From Alkalibacterium sp. (GTDB taxonomy: Bacteria; Bacillota; Bacilli; Lactobacillales; Carnobacteriaceae_A): DNA of 64,000 nucleotides. The notes under the pieces were generated by a model. The model made no database searches. It was given only the letters and a program-made list of their open reading frames with translations, and was not told where the DNA came from. A program made the translations under genes and the position numbers. Every line of letters begins with the position of its first letter. Positions within the stretch are counted from its first letter, which is position 1. Positions 17,816 through 27,537 of this stretch are shown here, piece by piece. Where the stretch lies: the NCBI GenBank assembly GCA_020832185.1, contig JAFIFE010000011.1, positions 241,432-305,431 on the forward strand, given 5' to 3'.

Positions 17816-17976
17816 TTTATTATCGTCCTTTCCATTTATAGTTTTTTATCTTTATAAAAGGGGGTACTTTCTTGCTAACGGATGAGAAGAAAGTGAAAAC
17901 TTGGAATTTCTTGACTAAAGCGCAATCATCTCATGTATAATAAAAGAATTAGCATACTATAGTTAGGATGAATCAG

Positions 17977-18864
17977 ATGGATATCAAACAATTAAAGTAT
18001 TTTATTGAAATTGCTCATACTAAAAATTTGTCTCAAGCTGCACGAAATCTGTTTGTGACACAGCCTACCTTGTCTTTTACGATCAAAAAACTAGAATCCG
18101 AGTTAAATACCAGTTTATTTAATCCACACGATAAATCGTTCAATCTCACGCGGTCAGGAAAACTTCTATACAAAAAAGGTTCACAGATTGTAGATGACTT
18201 TGATGACCTCGTACATAAAATCCAGCATATGAAAACGGATACAAAAGAAACCATTCGATTAGGCTTAACTATTCTATTTGCGGTACAGTACATGGAACAG
18301 ATTTCCAATTTTATCGCCACACATCAGAATGTTGATCTGATTATTACTCAAAATGGGTCACGCAAAATTCAGCAGATGCTTGCTGACGACGAACTCGATA
18401 TTGGTTTAGTGTCATTGCCTAATACGCAGTCTAATTCAATTTCAATTGAAGCATTAAATACGACTACCAAGGGATATAACGTCCATGTGGTCATGCCTGA
18501 TACTAATCCTTTAGCTGATTGCAAAGAATTGCGATTTGAAGATTTAAAGCATCAGCGGTTCTCTACACTTAATGAGAACTTCATGCTTGGTCGAATGCTG
18601 CTTGAGCGAAGTCGTCATTTAGGGTTTGAACCCAATATAGTCATGTATCACGATGATCTTCAGGTCCTGCTTTACAGTCTTCAAAATCTTGATTCGATCT
18701 GTCTGCTTCCAATTGAATATCAATCGATTGGGGCCATTCAAGGCCTGAAATGGATCCCTTTAAAAGATAAGAATGATTACTTCTCCATCGGTATAGCCCT
18801 GAAAAAGAATAAAGCCCCAAGTAAATCGATCGATGATCTGATTGCTGAAATCAAGAAAAATTAA
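17977..18864 (+). CDS. LysR family transcriptional regulator
   Basis: This regulator of 295 residues starts at the second Met (MDIKQLKYFIEIA), the usual LysR opening. It sits six bases after AGGATG-type pairing; the earlier ATG has no ribosome site. The winged helix-turn-helix covers residues about 5-60 (LSQAARNLFVTQPTLSFTIKKLE), and the two-lobed effector domain follows. It diverges from leucine dehydrogenase and faces away from its promoter, the classical layout for a LysR that controls its neighbour. An effector such as a branched-chain amino or keto acid is inference. Confidence 0.85.
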   Translation: MDIKQLKYFIEIAHTKNLSQAARNLFVTQPTLSFTIKKLESELNTSLFNPHDKSFNLTRSGKLLYKKGSQIVDDFDDLVHKIQHMKTDTKETIRLGLTILFAVQYMEQISNFIATHQNVDLIITQNGSRKIQQMLADDELDIGLVSLPNTQSNSISIEALNTTTKGYNVHVVMPDTNPLADCKELRFEDLKHQRFSTLNENFMLGRMLLERSRHLGFEPNIVMYHDDLQVLLYSLQNLDSICLLPIEYQSIGAIQGLKWIPLKDKNDYFSIGIALKKNKAPSKSIDDLIAEIKKN

Positions 18865-18871
18865 GGTGCCG

Positions 18872-18906
18872 GACAGTTTTACTCCATTGAGTGAAACTGT
18901 CTTTTT
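18872..18906 (+). terminator. Terminator after the LysR gene
   Basis: GACAGTTTTACT pairs with AGTGAAACTGTC (one wobble), then TTTTT. It lies eight bases after the LysR stop and before the convergent end of bkdB. Confidence 0.8.
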
Positions 18907-18927
18907 AGTTGAGCACCTGAATGTCAG

Positions 18928-20313
18928 TTAGTATAAATCTGACTCATCTGAAAACTTGCTTAAGTTCTCTTTAACATCCTGCAGGAATCGACCGGCTTGT
19001 AAGCCGTCAATAATGCGGTGATCGATAGATAAACATAGATTGACCATGTCTGCCGCCTTAAATCCTCCATCTTCAGTTGGAACAAAGCGTTTAGTGATGC
19101 TTTCAACTTGAAGGATAGCCGCTTGCGGGTGATTGATGATGCCCATTGACTGAACAGAACCAAAGCTTCCCGTATTGTTGATGGTCATCGTTCCCCCTTG
19201 AATGTCTGTGTTAGATAACTTCCCGTCACGTGCCAGCGTAGCCAGCCTGTTGATTTCCTTAGATAAGCCACTTAATGAATAGTGATCAGCGTTGTGAATC
19301 ACCGGAACAAATAAATGTTCATCTGTTGCCACCGCGACTGACATGTTGATGTCTTTGTGATAGACAATTGAATTGTTATCCCAGGACGTATTAATGATCG
19401 GGTGCTTCTTCAATGCCTGCACAACCGCTTTTACAAAGAATGGGAAGAAGGATAAGGATACGCCTTCCTGCTGTTTGAACATTGCTTTAGTCTGTTCTCT
19501 CAACTTAACGATATTAGACACATCCGCTTCCACCATTAACCAGGCATGCGGTATTTCAGTTGTACTCTGGACCATCTTCTTGGCAATCGCTTTACGAATG
19601 CCATCTGCCGGTACAATTTCATCTCCGTTTGATGTACGCGAAACAGTAGCGGACTTGCTTGTATCTGCTGACTTAGTATCTCGTTGTGGGGACTGAGTCT
19701 CTTGTTTTGGCTCAGCTTTTTCTGCTGGTGCCTGCTGACTTTCCACATCGAAGGTCAGTACATCTTTGCGCGTGATCCGTCCGTGTTTCCCTGACCCCTC
19801 CACTTGAGATAAGTCGATGCCTCTTTCCTGAGAAATACGCATAACGGCTGGTGAATACCTTGCAGCACTCCCATCACTTGATGATGCAGATGATTTAGAG
19901 GATTCAGAAGTCGTGGATCCCTTTGCTTCACTCTCAGTGTCACGTTTCATTGGACGTCTTTTTGCTTCTTTATCTATTTCTTCGTTGATGTGATCAGTAA
20001 ACTCTTCACTTTTTTCTTCCTGCGTGTCTGTTGAATCTGCTGAAACAGCAGTCTCGTCTTCTCCCCCTTCTTCATCTGTTTCGATTTTAACGATTGCTGT
20101 GCCTATTTCAACGTCAGTATCCACATCTATGAGAAATTCTTTGACCACTCCAGAATAATTTGAAGGAATTTCAGTCGTCACTTTATCTGAAACTGCTTCT
20201 GCAATCGGATCGTACTTTTCTATTCTATCGCCTTCAGAAACCAGCCATACGGCAATGGAGGCTTCTGTGACACTCTCACCTAAGTGAGGCATTTCAATTA
20301 TTTTTATAGTCAT
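18928..20313 (-). CDS. bkdB: Branched-chain 2-keto acid dehydrogenase E2 (acyltransferase)
   Basis: This is the lipoyl acyltransferase core of the complex that turns branched keto acids into acyl-CoA. In order: a lipoyl domain (residues 1-80) with lipoylated Lys44 in VSDKVTTEIP; an acidic Ser-rich linker; a peripheral-subunit binding domain (about 150-187, RYSPAVMRIS...GSGKHGRITRKDV); a second Ser/Gln-rich linker; and a catalytic domain ending in DHRIIDG with catalytic His432. Length (461) is normal with one lipoyl domain. It is last in a six-gene operon, and ptb and buk show the branched-chain rather than pyruvate version. Confidence 0.92.
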   Translation of the reverse strand: MTIKIIEMPHLGESVTEASIAVWLVSEGDRIEKYDPIAEAVSDKVTTEIPSNYSGVVKEFLIDVDTDVEIGTAIVKIETDEEGGEDETAVSADSTDTQEEKSEEFTDHINEEIDKEAKRRPMKRDTESEAKGSTTSESSKSSASSSDGSAARYSPAVMRISQERGIDLSQVEGSGKHGRITRKDVLTFDVESQQAPAEKAEPKQETQSPQRDTKSADTSKSATVSRTSNGDEIVPADGIRKAIAKKMVQSTTEIPHAWLMVEADVSNIVKLREQTKAMFKQQEGVSLSFFPFFVKAVVQALKKHPIINTSWDNNSIVYHKDINMSVAVATDEHLFVPVIHNADHYSLSGLSKEINRLATLARDGKLSNTDIQGGTMTINNTGSFGSVQSMGIINHPQAAILQVESITKRFVPTEDGGFKAADMVNLCLSIDHRIIDGLQAGRFLQDVKENLSKFSDESDLY

Positions 20314-20326
20314 TCAAACATCCTCC

Positions 20327-21313
20327 TTAAAACTCTGCCAGTTCACGCATCGCATTCGTCACTTTTTCTTCATCCACTAAAAATTCACGTTCAAGAGCAA
20401 TGGAATAAGGCATGCTGGGTGAATCTGGTCCGGCTAATCTCTTGATCGGCGCATCCAGATCAAACAATGCTTCTTCAGCAATAATTGCTGAAATTTCGCT
20501 CATGATACTGCCTTCAAGATTATCTTCAGTAACAAGTAACACTTTCCCTGTTTTCCTCGCGGCTTTAACTAATGTTTCTTTATCTAGAGGATAGAGTGAA
20601 CGCACATCCACGACCTCTGCTTCATAGCCTTCTTTACTTAAGGTTTCTGCTGCTTTCAAGGCGTGGTTTAATACCATTCCGTATCCGATAACGGTAATGT
20701 CTTCTCCTTCACGGACAACATTCGCCTTGTCTAAAGGCACAACATAATCCTCATCAGTTACATCCTCTTTAAGTAAGCGATATAAGCGTTTGTGTTCGTA
20801 GAATAAGACGGGATCATCTGAACGAATCGCTGCTTTGATCAGTCCTTTTGCATCATATGGTGACGAAGGGGTCACGATGCGCAATCCTGGTTGTCCGAAT
20901 AAGACTTTTTCAGTTGATTGAGAATGATACAGGCCTCCTCTGACTCCTCCACCATAAGGTGCACGGTATACGATCGGTGCGATCCAGTCGCCCTTTGTAC
21001 GGTACCGCATACGAGAGGCTTCTGAAATAAGCTGATTGACTGCCGGTAAAATATAATCGGCAAACTGGAATTCACCGATTGCACGAAAACCGACTAAGCC
21101 AAGACCCACAGCTAATCCTCCGATTTGACCTTCAGTCAAAGGGGTATTGAAGCACCGGTCATCGCCGAATTCTTCTGCCAGGCCCTTCGTGACCCCAAAT
21201 ACGCCTCCTTTTACGCCTCCAACATCTTCACCGAAGATTACTACATTTTCATCACGAGCCATTTCTTCCTGTATTCCTTTTCGAATGGCTTCCAAGTACG
21301 TCATCATTGCCAT
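20327..21313 (-). CDS. bkdAB: Branched-chain 2-keto acid dehydrogenase E1 beta
   Basis: This is the beta subunit of the thiamine-diphosphate decarboxylase, 328 residues. It has the conserved start MTYLEAIRKGIQEEMARDE, VVIFGEDVGGVKGGVFGVT with the ThDP-contacting Glu, the segment RAPYGGGVRGGLYHSQS, and a C-terminal transketolase domain (ITVIGYGMVLNHAL, EVVDVRSLYPLD). It lies 14 bases before bkdB and 24 bases after bkdAA, consistent with co-translation in the complex. Confidence 0.93.
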   Translation of the reverse strand: MAMMTYLEAIRKGIQEEMARDENVVIFGEDVGGVKGGVFGVTKGLAEEFGDDRCFNTPLTEGQIGGLAVGLGLVGFRAIGEFQFADYILPAVNQLISEASRMRYRTKGDWIAPIVYRAPYGGGVRGGLYHSQSTEKVLFGQPGLRIVTPSSPYDAKGLIKAAIRSDDPVLFYEHKRLYRLLKEDVTDEDYVVPLDKANVVREGEDITVIGYGMVLNHALKAAETLSKEGYEAEVVDVRSLYPLDKETLVKAARKTGKVLLVTEDNLEGSIMSEISAIIAEEALFDLDAPIKRLAGPDSPSMPYSIALEREFLVDEEKVTNAMRELAEF

Positions 21314-21337
21314 AGGCTTCTTCCTTCCTTTCTGAAT

Positions 21338-22327
21338 CTATTTTTCAGCGTAAATCTGATCAAGAATTGTATCTGCTGTTGGCTCAGGCATTGCTTCTGC
21401 TTCATCAGTAGCCTGGTTGATCTGTTTCTTTAATTCTGAATCAATATCTGTCATCTGTTCGCGTGTTAAATAGCCTTCATCGATCAGCTGTTTTTCGAAA
21501 AAGAGAAGACCATCATTTTTCTTCAAGTTGTCGATGTCTTCTTTCGTACGGTAAACAGAATGATCATCATCGGCCGAGTGAGACGTCAAACGTGTCACCA
21601 TTAATTCAATAAGTGCCGGTCCGCCTCCATTGCGGGCATTGTCAACCACTTCTTTAAATGCCAGATAGGTTTCCACAAAATCATTCCCGTTGACGCGCTT
21701 GCCAGGGAAGCCATAAGCCGGACCCCGTTCAGCCATAGTCTCATTCGCGTATTGTTCATCTGTCCCAACTGAAATCGCATAGCCATTGTTTTCAATAACG
21801 AAAATCAGAGGCAGGTTCTTCACACCGGCAAAGTTCATCGCTTCCTGAACTTCCCCCTGGTTAGCTGAGCCTTCACCTGTTGCGGTCAGTGTGACATAAT
21901 CTGCTTTTTTAAGCTGTGCGCCATATGCCACTCCTGTAGCAAGCGGAAACTGTGTACTTACTGTTGAAGAGTGAGAAACGATATTGTGTTCTTTCGATCC
22001 GTAGTGGTTTGGCATTTGACGTCCATGTGAAGAGGGATCATCTTCTTTTCCGAGTGACCCTAGCATAATGTCTTTTGCTGTCATCCCCCACACCATACAG
22101 GCTGTCATATCACGGTAGTACGGTAAAAAGTAGTCTTTCTCAGGCTGGAAAGCCATTGCCATCGCCACCTGACCTACTTCATGTCCTTGCCCTGAAATAT
22201 TGAATGATGTTTTACCGATTCGGGTCAACTGCCATAATCGTTCGTCCAGACGACGCCCAAGTAATACATGTCGGTAAGCTTCTATTATTTCTTCTTTTGT
22301 TAAACCCGATTCTTCCAGTTTTCTCAT
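21338..22327 (-). CDS. bkdAA: Branched-chain 2-keto acid dehydrogenase E1 alpha
   Basis: The alpha subunit (329 residues) binds thiamine diphosphate through TGEGSANQGEVQEAMNFAGV, the G-D/E-G-x(n)-N motif, followed by FVIENNGYAISV. The phosphorylation-loop region with SHSADDDHSVYR is typical of branched-chain E1 alpha. It carries out keto acid decarboxylation with BkdAB and passes the acyl group to lipoyl-BkdB. It is the fourth gene of the operon. Confidence 0.93.
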   Translation of the reverse strand: MRKLEESGLTKEEIIEAYRHVLLGRRLDERLWQLTRIGKTSFNISGQGHEVGQVAMAMAFQPEKDYFLPYYRDMTACMVWGMTAKDIMLGSLGKEDDPSSHGRQMPNHYGSKEHNIVSHSSTVSTQFPLATGVAYGAQLKKADYVTLTATGEGSANQGEVQEAMNFAGVKNLPLIFVIENNGYAISVGTDEQYANETMAERGPAYGFPGKRVNGNDFVETYLAFKEVVDNARNGGGPALIELMVTRLTSHSADDDHSVYRTKEDIDNLKKNDGLLFFEKQLIDEGYLTREQMTDIDSELKKQINQATDEAEAMPEPTADTILDQIYAEK

Positions 22328-22346
22328 AGTCTACACACTCACTTTC

Positions 22347-23762
22347 CTATTTATGAATCGCTAATTTGTATACGTCTAAAGCTGCTTCCTGAATCGCTTC
22401 TGATAAAGTTGGATGCGGGTGAATCGCTTCACCTAATTCAATTGGACTGGCATCCATGTAAATGGCCGTACTGACTTCAGAAATCAGATCAGTGGCGTGT
22501 GGGCCAATAATTGATACGCCGATTAAATCGTCAGTCTCTTCATCTTTGAGAACTTCTACAAATCCGTCTGAGTGCCCGTGGATAAGGGCTTTTCCATTTG
22601 AATTGAAGTAGAATGTTCCTGTTTTGACTTTTTTGCCTTCCGGTAATGTTTCTTTCGTATACCCAACACTTGCAATCTCGGGAGACGTATAGGTACACCT
22701 TGGAACATTAACATAATTGATAGGGTCACTGGTATCATGAGCAATATGATCAACCGCCAGTTCGCCTTCCTTCATAGCCACGTGAGCCAGCTGAAGCGTA
22801 TCGATGCAATCTCCTATAGCGTAAATGTGACTTTCGGATGTCTGGTAATGCGCATTCACTTTTATTCCTTTTGCATCATATTTCACTGCCGTGTTTTGAA
22901 GACCGATGCCTTCAATCACTGGTTTACGGCCAATAGCGACCATTACCTTATCAACTTCTAATGCCTCATCTCTGCCTTTAACAGAAAGAGACACTTTGCC
23001 CTCTTTTATTTCAGCATTCTCAACCAGCTGTCCAAGTTCAACATCGATTCCTCTTTTTTTGAACTGCTTAAGTAGGGCTTTTGATATGCCTTTGCTTTCA
23101 TTGACTACTAATCGGTCAAGGGCTTCAAATAGCGTGACCTTGACACCAAGACTGGTCAGCAATGAGGCCCACTCGACACCGATCACTCCCCCGCCTATAA
23201 TAGCCATTGATTCTGGAAGTTCTTCCAGTTCAAACATTCCGTTAGAAGATAAGATCATTTCTTCGTCAAGAGGCAGATGCGGCAGTGTACTTGGAGTAGA
23301 TCCTGTTGCGATGATCAGTTTTTTCGGAACATAGATTTCTTCTTCTTTGTCCGGATCGTCAAATGTAACCGCAACTGCACCAGATACTGGAGAAAAAATC
23401 GACGGGCCTAGTACAGCCCCTTTCCCTTGTACCAGTTTGATTTTGTTCTTTTTAACTAACCCCTGAACGCCTTGATGAAGCTGGTCCACTATAGCTTGCT
23501 TGCGTTCTCTGATTCTAGTGTAATTGATCGTTGCCGTATCATTTAACTCGATTCCGAATTCGTCTGCCATTTTTAAGGTATCCATTACTTCTGCACTTCT
23601 AAGTAATGCTTTCGAAGGGATACATCCACGGTGCAGGCATGTGCCGCCAAGTTTGTCTTTCTCAACCAGGACCACATCCATTCCCTTCTGGGCTGCTCGT
23701 ATTGCTGCAACGTAGCCCCCTGTTCCTCCACCTAAAATCAGCACTTCTGTTTCTATAGCCAT
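22347..23762 (-). CDS. lpdV: Dihydrolipoyl dehydrogenase (E3) of the Bkd complex
   Basis: This FAD enzyme reoxidises the lipoyl arm and reduces NAD+. The FAD motif is GGGTGGYVAAIRAAQ and the redox disulfide is Cys42-Cys47 in GGTCLHRGCIPSK. The NAD motif is AIIGGGVIGVEWA and the FAD-binding segment is IYAIGDC. The catalytic His-Glu pair is in HPHPTLSEA near the C-terminus. Length (471) is normal. It sits 21 bases after buk and just before bkdAA, which marks it as the dedicated E3. Confidence 0.94.
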   Translation of the reverse strand: MAIETEVLILGGGTGGYVAAIRAAQKGMDVVLVEKDKLGGTCLHRGCIPSKALLRSAEVMDTLKMADEFGIELNDTATINYTRIRERKQAIVDQLHQGVQGLVKKNKIKLVQGKGAVLGPSIFSPVSGAVAVTFDDPDKEEEIYVPKKLIIATGSTPSTLPHLPLDEEMILSSNGMFELEELPESMAIIGGGVIGVEWASLLTSLGVKVTLFEALDRLVVNESKGISKALLKQFKKRGIDVELGQLVENAEIKEGKVSLSVKGRDEALEVDKVMVAIGRKPVIEGIGLQNTAVKYDAKGIKVNAHYQTSESHIYAIGDCIDTLQLAHVAMKEGELAVDHIAHDTSDPINYVNVPRCTYTSPEIASVGYTKETLPEGKKVKTGTFYFNSNGKALIHGHSDGFVEVLKDEETDDLIGVSIIGPHATDLISEVSTAIYMDASPIELGEAIHPHPTLSEAIQEAALDVYKLAIHK

Positions 23763-23783
23763 CTACTGTCCCTCACTTCTATC

Positions 23784-24848
23784 TTAATAGTGTTTCGCTT
23801 CTTCTTCTCCATCCAATACACGTGTCACGCCTTCAAATAATGCGTCCATTTCCATTTCACCTGGTTTGACTTCAACAGGTGCAATCCATGACACCCGTTC
23901 TTTTATATGGTCTACAACAAATTGCCCATAAGTGGCTCCGCCCGTCAGGATGATCAAATCCACTTTTCCTTTTAAAACGGTAGCCATCTCTCCTATAGCC
24001 TTTGCAATCTGGTAAGTCATGGCTTCAAGTACAAGCTCAGCCTCACTGTCTCCCTGATTGATCCGTTCGATGACCCGTCTTAAGTCGATTTCATTCACGT
24101 AGGAATTAACCCCGCCTTTTCCGGCGAGTCGTCTTTTTATTTCAGTCATGTCCAGTTTCTCATTTATAATCATTTTCGCAAAATCGAAGAGGGGAAGTCC
24201 ACCCGTACGTTCTGGAGTAAATGGGCCTTCTCCATCTAACCCGTTCACCACATCGATCATTTTTCCGTTTTCATGAGCAGCTATACTTGCTCCTCCGCCT
24301 AAATGGGCTACGATGACATTGCTTTCAGTGTATGCTTTTCCCTTTTCTTCCAGTACTTTTCTGGCAACTGCTTTCTGATTCAGCGCATGGACGACACTTC
24401 TGCGTTCGATTCCCTTTAAGCCGGAAACTCTTGCCAGGTCTATTAGTTCATCTACCACGACTGGATCGACAATGTACGCGTCGACATCGGCGAGTACTGC
24501 GATCTCATGAGCAAGTATAGCACCGAGGTTCGACGCATGCGTATTGTATTTCTCTTCTTTTAAATCTCTCAGCATCGACTCATTTACTAAATAAGTCCCT
24601 CCAGGAATGGGTTTGAGCAACCCACCACGTCCAACAACCGCTCGCAGCTGATCAGGTGTGTACCCTTCCTCTTTTAAAAACTTTAGGATCACTTGCTTAC
24701 GAAATTCTTTCTGGTCCACAACGCCATTGTACTGGCCGATTTCATGAGTCGTATGTCTGATTGTCTGAGTTGCGACCTCTTCTTGATTATATAAAGACAC
24801 TTTAGTTGAGGTTGAACCAGGATTAATGGCTAAAATAAGATCTTTCAT
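23784..24848 (-). CDS. buk: Butyrate (branched-chain fatty acid) kinase
   Basis: This acetokinase-fold enzyme of 354 residues makes ATP from butyryl or branched-chain acyl phosphate. The phosphate-binding motif LAINPGSTSTKVSLY opens the protein, with HLGGGASIAAHENGK and LTGGATYGQ further on. It is shorter than acetate kinase and lacks that family's HGTSHKYV segment. Together with Ptb it converts the acyl-CoA made by the Bkd complex to acid and ATP, so keto acid breakdown yields energy, as described for enterococci. Confidence 0.93.
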   Translation of the reverse strand: MKDLILAINPGSTSTKVSLYNQEEVATQTIRHTTHEIGQYNGVVDQKEFRKQVILKFLKEEGYTPDQLRAVVGRGGLLKPIPGGTYLVNESMLRDLKEEKYNTHASNLGAILAHEIAVLADVDAYIVDPVVVDELIDLARVSGLKGIERRSVVHALNQKAVARKVLEEKGKAYTESNVIVAHLGGGASIAAHENGKMIDVVNGLDGEGPFTPERTGGLPLFDFAKMIINEKLDMTEIKRRLAGKGGVNSYVNEIDLRRVIERINQGDSEAELVLEAMTYQIAKAIGEMATVLKGKVDLIILTGGATYGQFVVDHIKERVSWIAPVEVKPGEMEMDALFEGVTRVLDGEEEAKHY

Positions 24849-24872
24849 TGAAATCCTCCTGTATAAACTGAT

Positions 24873-25706
24873 TTACTTGCTTTCAATTTGCATGAGTGCG
24901 AATTTGAGTGCATACAATTTGCTTCTCACTTTATCACTGCGTGAGGTCAACACAATCGGTACTTTTGTTCCGACAATGGTCCCTCCAATAGTCGCATCTC
25001 CAAATAGTAAAAGAGACTTGTACAAGACATTCCCTACATCAATATTGGGCACCACCAGGATATCAGCGTCGCCTTCAATGGGACCTTTGAACCGCTTATG
25101 TTCAACTGCTCGTTTAGAAAGAGCTAAATCCAAAGACAAAGGGCCGTAAACAATAGCTTCTTTGTACTCTTTGAAGCGTTCAGTCATATTCTTAGCAATA
25201 ACTGAAGAAGGCATTTTAGGATTAAAATTCTCCGCAGCACTAAGTAAGGCTATTTTAGGTTGGGTTAATCCAATCGATTGCCCTATATTTATGGCATTTT
25301 CTACAATCAATGCCAGCTGGTCTTCTGAAGGATTAATATTCATTCCAGCATCAGTCAGTAATAGCTGACGATCCAAGGCAGGAAGATTGACCAGGGCTAC
25401 ATGAGATAAGAGATCTTGTGTTTTTAAATCATGCTCTTTCTTCAGCACCTCTTTAAGGAGTGTATGCGTCTTGATTCCTCCTTTAAGAATGATATCTGAT
25501 TCTTTATTGACCACACTCTTAACTGATGCATAAACCATTTCTTCTTCCGTTTCAAAATGGCGGTACTCCCAGAGACCCTCTGTGTCTATATTATCTTCAG
25601 TGTCAAACACAATAAATGACACATCATTTTTGTATTCTTCATAACTTAACCTAGCGAGCTCCAAAATTTCTTCTCTAGAACCGCCTGCCACAGCAACTGT
25701 TCGCAT
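24873..25706 (-). CDS. ptb: Phosphate butyryltransferase
   Basis: It exchanges CoA for phosphate on butyryl or branched-chain acyl-CoA. The 277-residue protein belongs to the Pta/Ptb fold: DILVVPNIDVGNVLYKSLLLFG near the C-terminus is the characteristic signature, with GPLSLDLALSKRAVEHK before it. The ribosome site GGAGGAATAGACTC precedes ATG. It is the first gene of ptb-buk-lpdV-bkdAA-bkdAB-bkdB. A cre-like site lies just before it. No sigma-54 type activator gene (BkdR) is adjacent, unlike in Bacillus subtilis. Confidence 0.93.
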   Translation of the reverse strand: MRTVAVAGGSREEILELARLSYEEYKNDVSFIVFDTEDNIDTEGLWEYRHFETEEEMVYASVKSVVNKESDIILKGGIKTHTLLKEVLKKEHDLKTQDLLSHVALVNLPALDRQLLLTDAGMNINPSEDQLALIVENAINIGQSIGLTQPKIALLSAAENFNPKMPSSVIAKNMTERFKEYKEAIVYGPLSLDLALSKRAVEHKRFKGPIEGDADILVVPNIDVGNVLYKSLLLFGDATIGGTIVGTKVPIVLTSRSDKVRSKLYALKFALMQIESK

Positions 25707-25726
25707 GAGTCTATTCCTCCATTTTA

Positions 25727-25771
25727 TGTAAACGCTTAAGTTAAGTTTACCTGATATTTCAATTTGTGCAA
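25727..25771 (-). promoter_or_regulatory. Candidate promoter and cre-like site of the ptb-bkd operon
   Basis: On the minus strand TTGCAC (complement of 25766-25771) and TAAACT (complement of 25744-25749) are 16 bases apart. TGTAAACGCTTAAG (25727-25740) resembles a CcpA-binding cre except at its last bases and would overlap the transcription start. That predicts glucose repression of the operon. Confidence 0.5.
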
Positions 25772-26168
25772 ATACTTAAATACTATAGCTCTATAAATTT
25801 ACTTTATACCATTTGGCTTCAAGTCACTAGTAAGTTCAACTATCCAAAAGAGATGAAAATTATAATCAGTTATCACTCTTTTTTATAGACCGATAACCTC
25901 CTTCTATAGGCAAACGCTTTCGTGGTAGACGATTTTCACAATATGTCCATTTATTCACTAACTATCAACACTTTCATTTGTGAAATTCTTCTTGTTAAAT
26001 GACATTTATTTCTATAAAATTCGATTATAAAGCGTTTACATATCGTTGCCTTTTTCACAGTTCCTTTGCATAAATGAGTAAAAGATTAGAAAAGTCTTTA
26101 GAATATTTAATGAATGTAGTATACTACTTTAATATTGACTATTTCATAAAGAAAAGGGGAATGTATTA
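25772..26168. promoter_or_regulatory. Intergenic region between divergent ptb and NSS genes
   Basis: About 400 AT-rich bases without a gene. Two further cre-like cores are seen: GCAAACGCTTTC (25910-25921) and ATAAAGCGTTTACA (26027-26040). A 12-base perfect palindrome, GTAGTATACTAC (26116-26127), contains a TATACT that could be the -10 of the symporter gene; its -35 is weak. Nothing else is recognised. Confidence 0.4.
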
Positions 26169-27500
26169 ATGGAACAGAAAAGAGAACAATGGGGATCGCG
26201 CTGGGGCTTTATACTGGCGACAATGGGATCTGCAGTTGGTTTAGGTAATATCTGGCGATTTTCATATGCCATGGGGTCAGGCGGAGGTTCAGCATTTTTA
26301 ATTATTTATCTTATAAGCGTCTTACTCCTGGGATTCCCTGTCATGCTGATCGAGTTTTCAATTGGACGCCGATCGCAGGCAGATGCAGTTCAAGCGTTTA
26401 AAAAATTATCACCTAATAAGCCCTGGTATATAGCCGGTGGACTGGGCGTACTTGCAGCCTTTCTCATTCTTTCATTTTACGGAGTCATTGGAGGATGGTC
26501 TCTGCGTTACACTATGGAATACCTCACAGGTGGTTTAAATGGGGATTCCTCAGAATTCTTTGGTAACTTTATTGGAAGTACGTTCGAACCTGTCTTATGG
26601 CAGTTTATCTTTATGGCATTGACAATCGGCATCGTATTTGTCGGCGTTCAAAAAGGAATCGAATCGACCAGCAAATGGATGATGCCTATTTTAAGTTTGA
26701 TGGTCATTGCATTAGCTATTTATAGTATGACTTTAGGTGGAACCGTTGAAGCGTTAAATTTCATGTTCAGACCTGAATGGTCAGCCTTTACTGACCCTAA
26801 TATTTACCTGACAGCTATGGGGCAAGCCTTTTTTACACTAAGTTTAGGTATGGGAATCATGTTGACGTACAGTAGTTACCTGAAGCCTGATGCCCGATTG
26901 ACTTCTTCAGCTGCAATCATTATCGTACTGGATACAGCCTTTGCTATTATTTCTGGGCTTATCATCTTCCCTGCTCTATTCGCTTTTGGATTAGATCCAG
27001 CAGAAGGAGCCGGCCTGGTCTTTATCGTTCTTCCAGTCATATTTGAGGCTTTAGGAGGAATTGGGACAATCGTTGGACTTTCATTCTTTATCTTATTCTC
27101 ATTAGCCGCTTTATCTTCTGCTATCTCACTGCTGGAAGTATCTGTTGCCTACTTTATGCGTCGTTTGAATATGTCTCGTAAAGTCGTCACTTTACTTGTG
27201 GGTGTAGTTATTTCCTTACTTGGCGTCTTATCTTCACTCAGTCAGGGTGCTATGGATATCTCATTATTCGGGTACAGTTTCCTGGACTTCATAGACGGAT
27301 TTACCGGGAATGTATTACTTCCATTAAGTGCTTTGATATCCGTCTTGTTTGTAACCTGGTCATGGAGTAAAGAGGATATTCTTATCCACACAGATACAAA
27401 AGGAACACCTTGGGGTGAAGCCTTTATCTTCGTATCCAAATTCATCGCTCCTCTAGCAATTTTAGTGGTTCTCGTTCTTGGAGTCATCAACTGGATATAA
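26169..27500 (+). CDS. Sodium-dependent NSS-family amino acid transporter
   Basis: This member of the neurotransmitter:sodium symporter family has 443 residues and about 11 membrane helices, like the bacterial MhsT-type rather than 12-helix LeuT. The hallmark first helix WGFILATMGSAVGLGNIWRF is intact and includes the unwound GSAVGLGN that binds Na+ and substrate. TM6-TM7 region AFFTLSLGMGIMLTYSSYL is also typical. It probably imports a hydrophobic amino acid. Its place back to back with the branched-chain operon and the shared cre-like sites fit that, but the substrate is inferred. Confidence 0.88.
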   Translation: MEQKREQWGSRWGFILATMGSAVGLGNIWRFSYAMGSGGGSAFLIIYLISVLLLGFPVMLIEFSIGRRSQADAVQAFKKLSPNKPWYIAGGLGVLAAFLILSFYGVIGGWSLRYTMEYLTGGLNGDSSEFFGNFIGSTFEPVLWQFIFMALTIGIVFVGVQKGIESTSKWMMPILSLMVIALAIYSMTLGGTVEALNFMFRPEWSAFTDPNIYLTAMGQAFFTLSLGMGIMLTYSSYLKPDARLTSSAAIIIVLDTAFAIISGLIIFPALFAFGLDPAEGAGLVFIVLPVIFEALGGIGTIVGLSFFILFSLAALSSAISLLEVSVAYFMRRLNMSRKVVTLLVGVVISLLGVLSSLSQGAMDISLFGYSFLDFIDGFTGNVLLPLSALISVLFVTWSWSKEDILIHTDTKGTPWGEAFIFVSKFIAPLAILVVLVLGVINWI

Positions 27501-27537
27501 TCCAGCTAAATTAACGCACACTTAACATGTACGGCAC

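Noticed and set aside
18928..23762. Pyruvate or acetoin dehydrogenase complex
   Set aside because: ptb and buk in the same operon and leucine dehydrogenase nearby favour the branched-chain complex. No acetoin genes are present.
2414..24848. ackA and buk as duplicate acetate kinases
   Set aside because: They belong to different branches. buk lacks the HGTSHKYV segment and is in the ptb-bkd operon.
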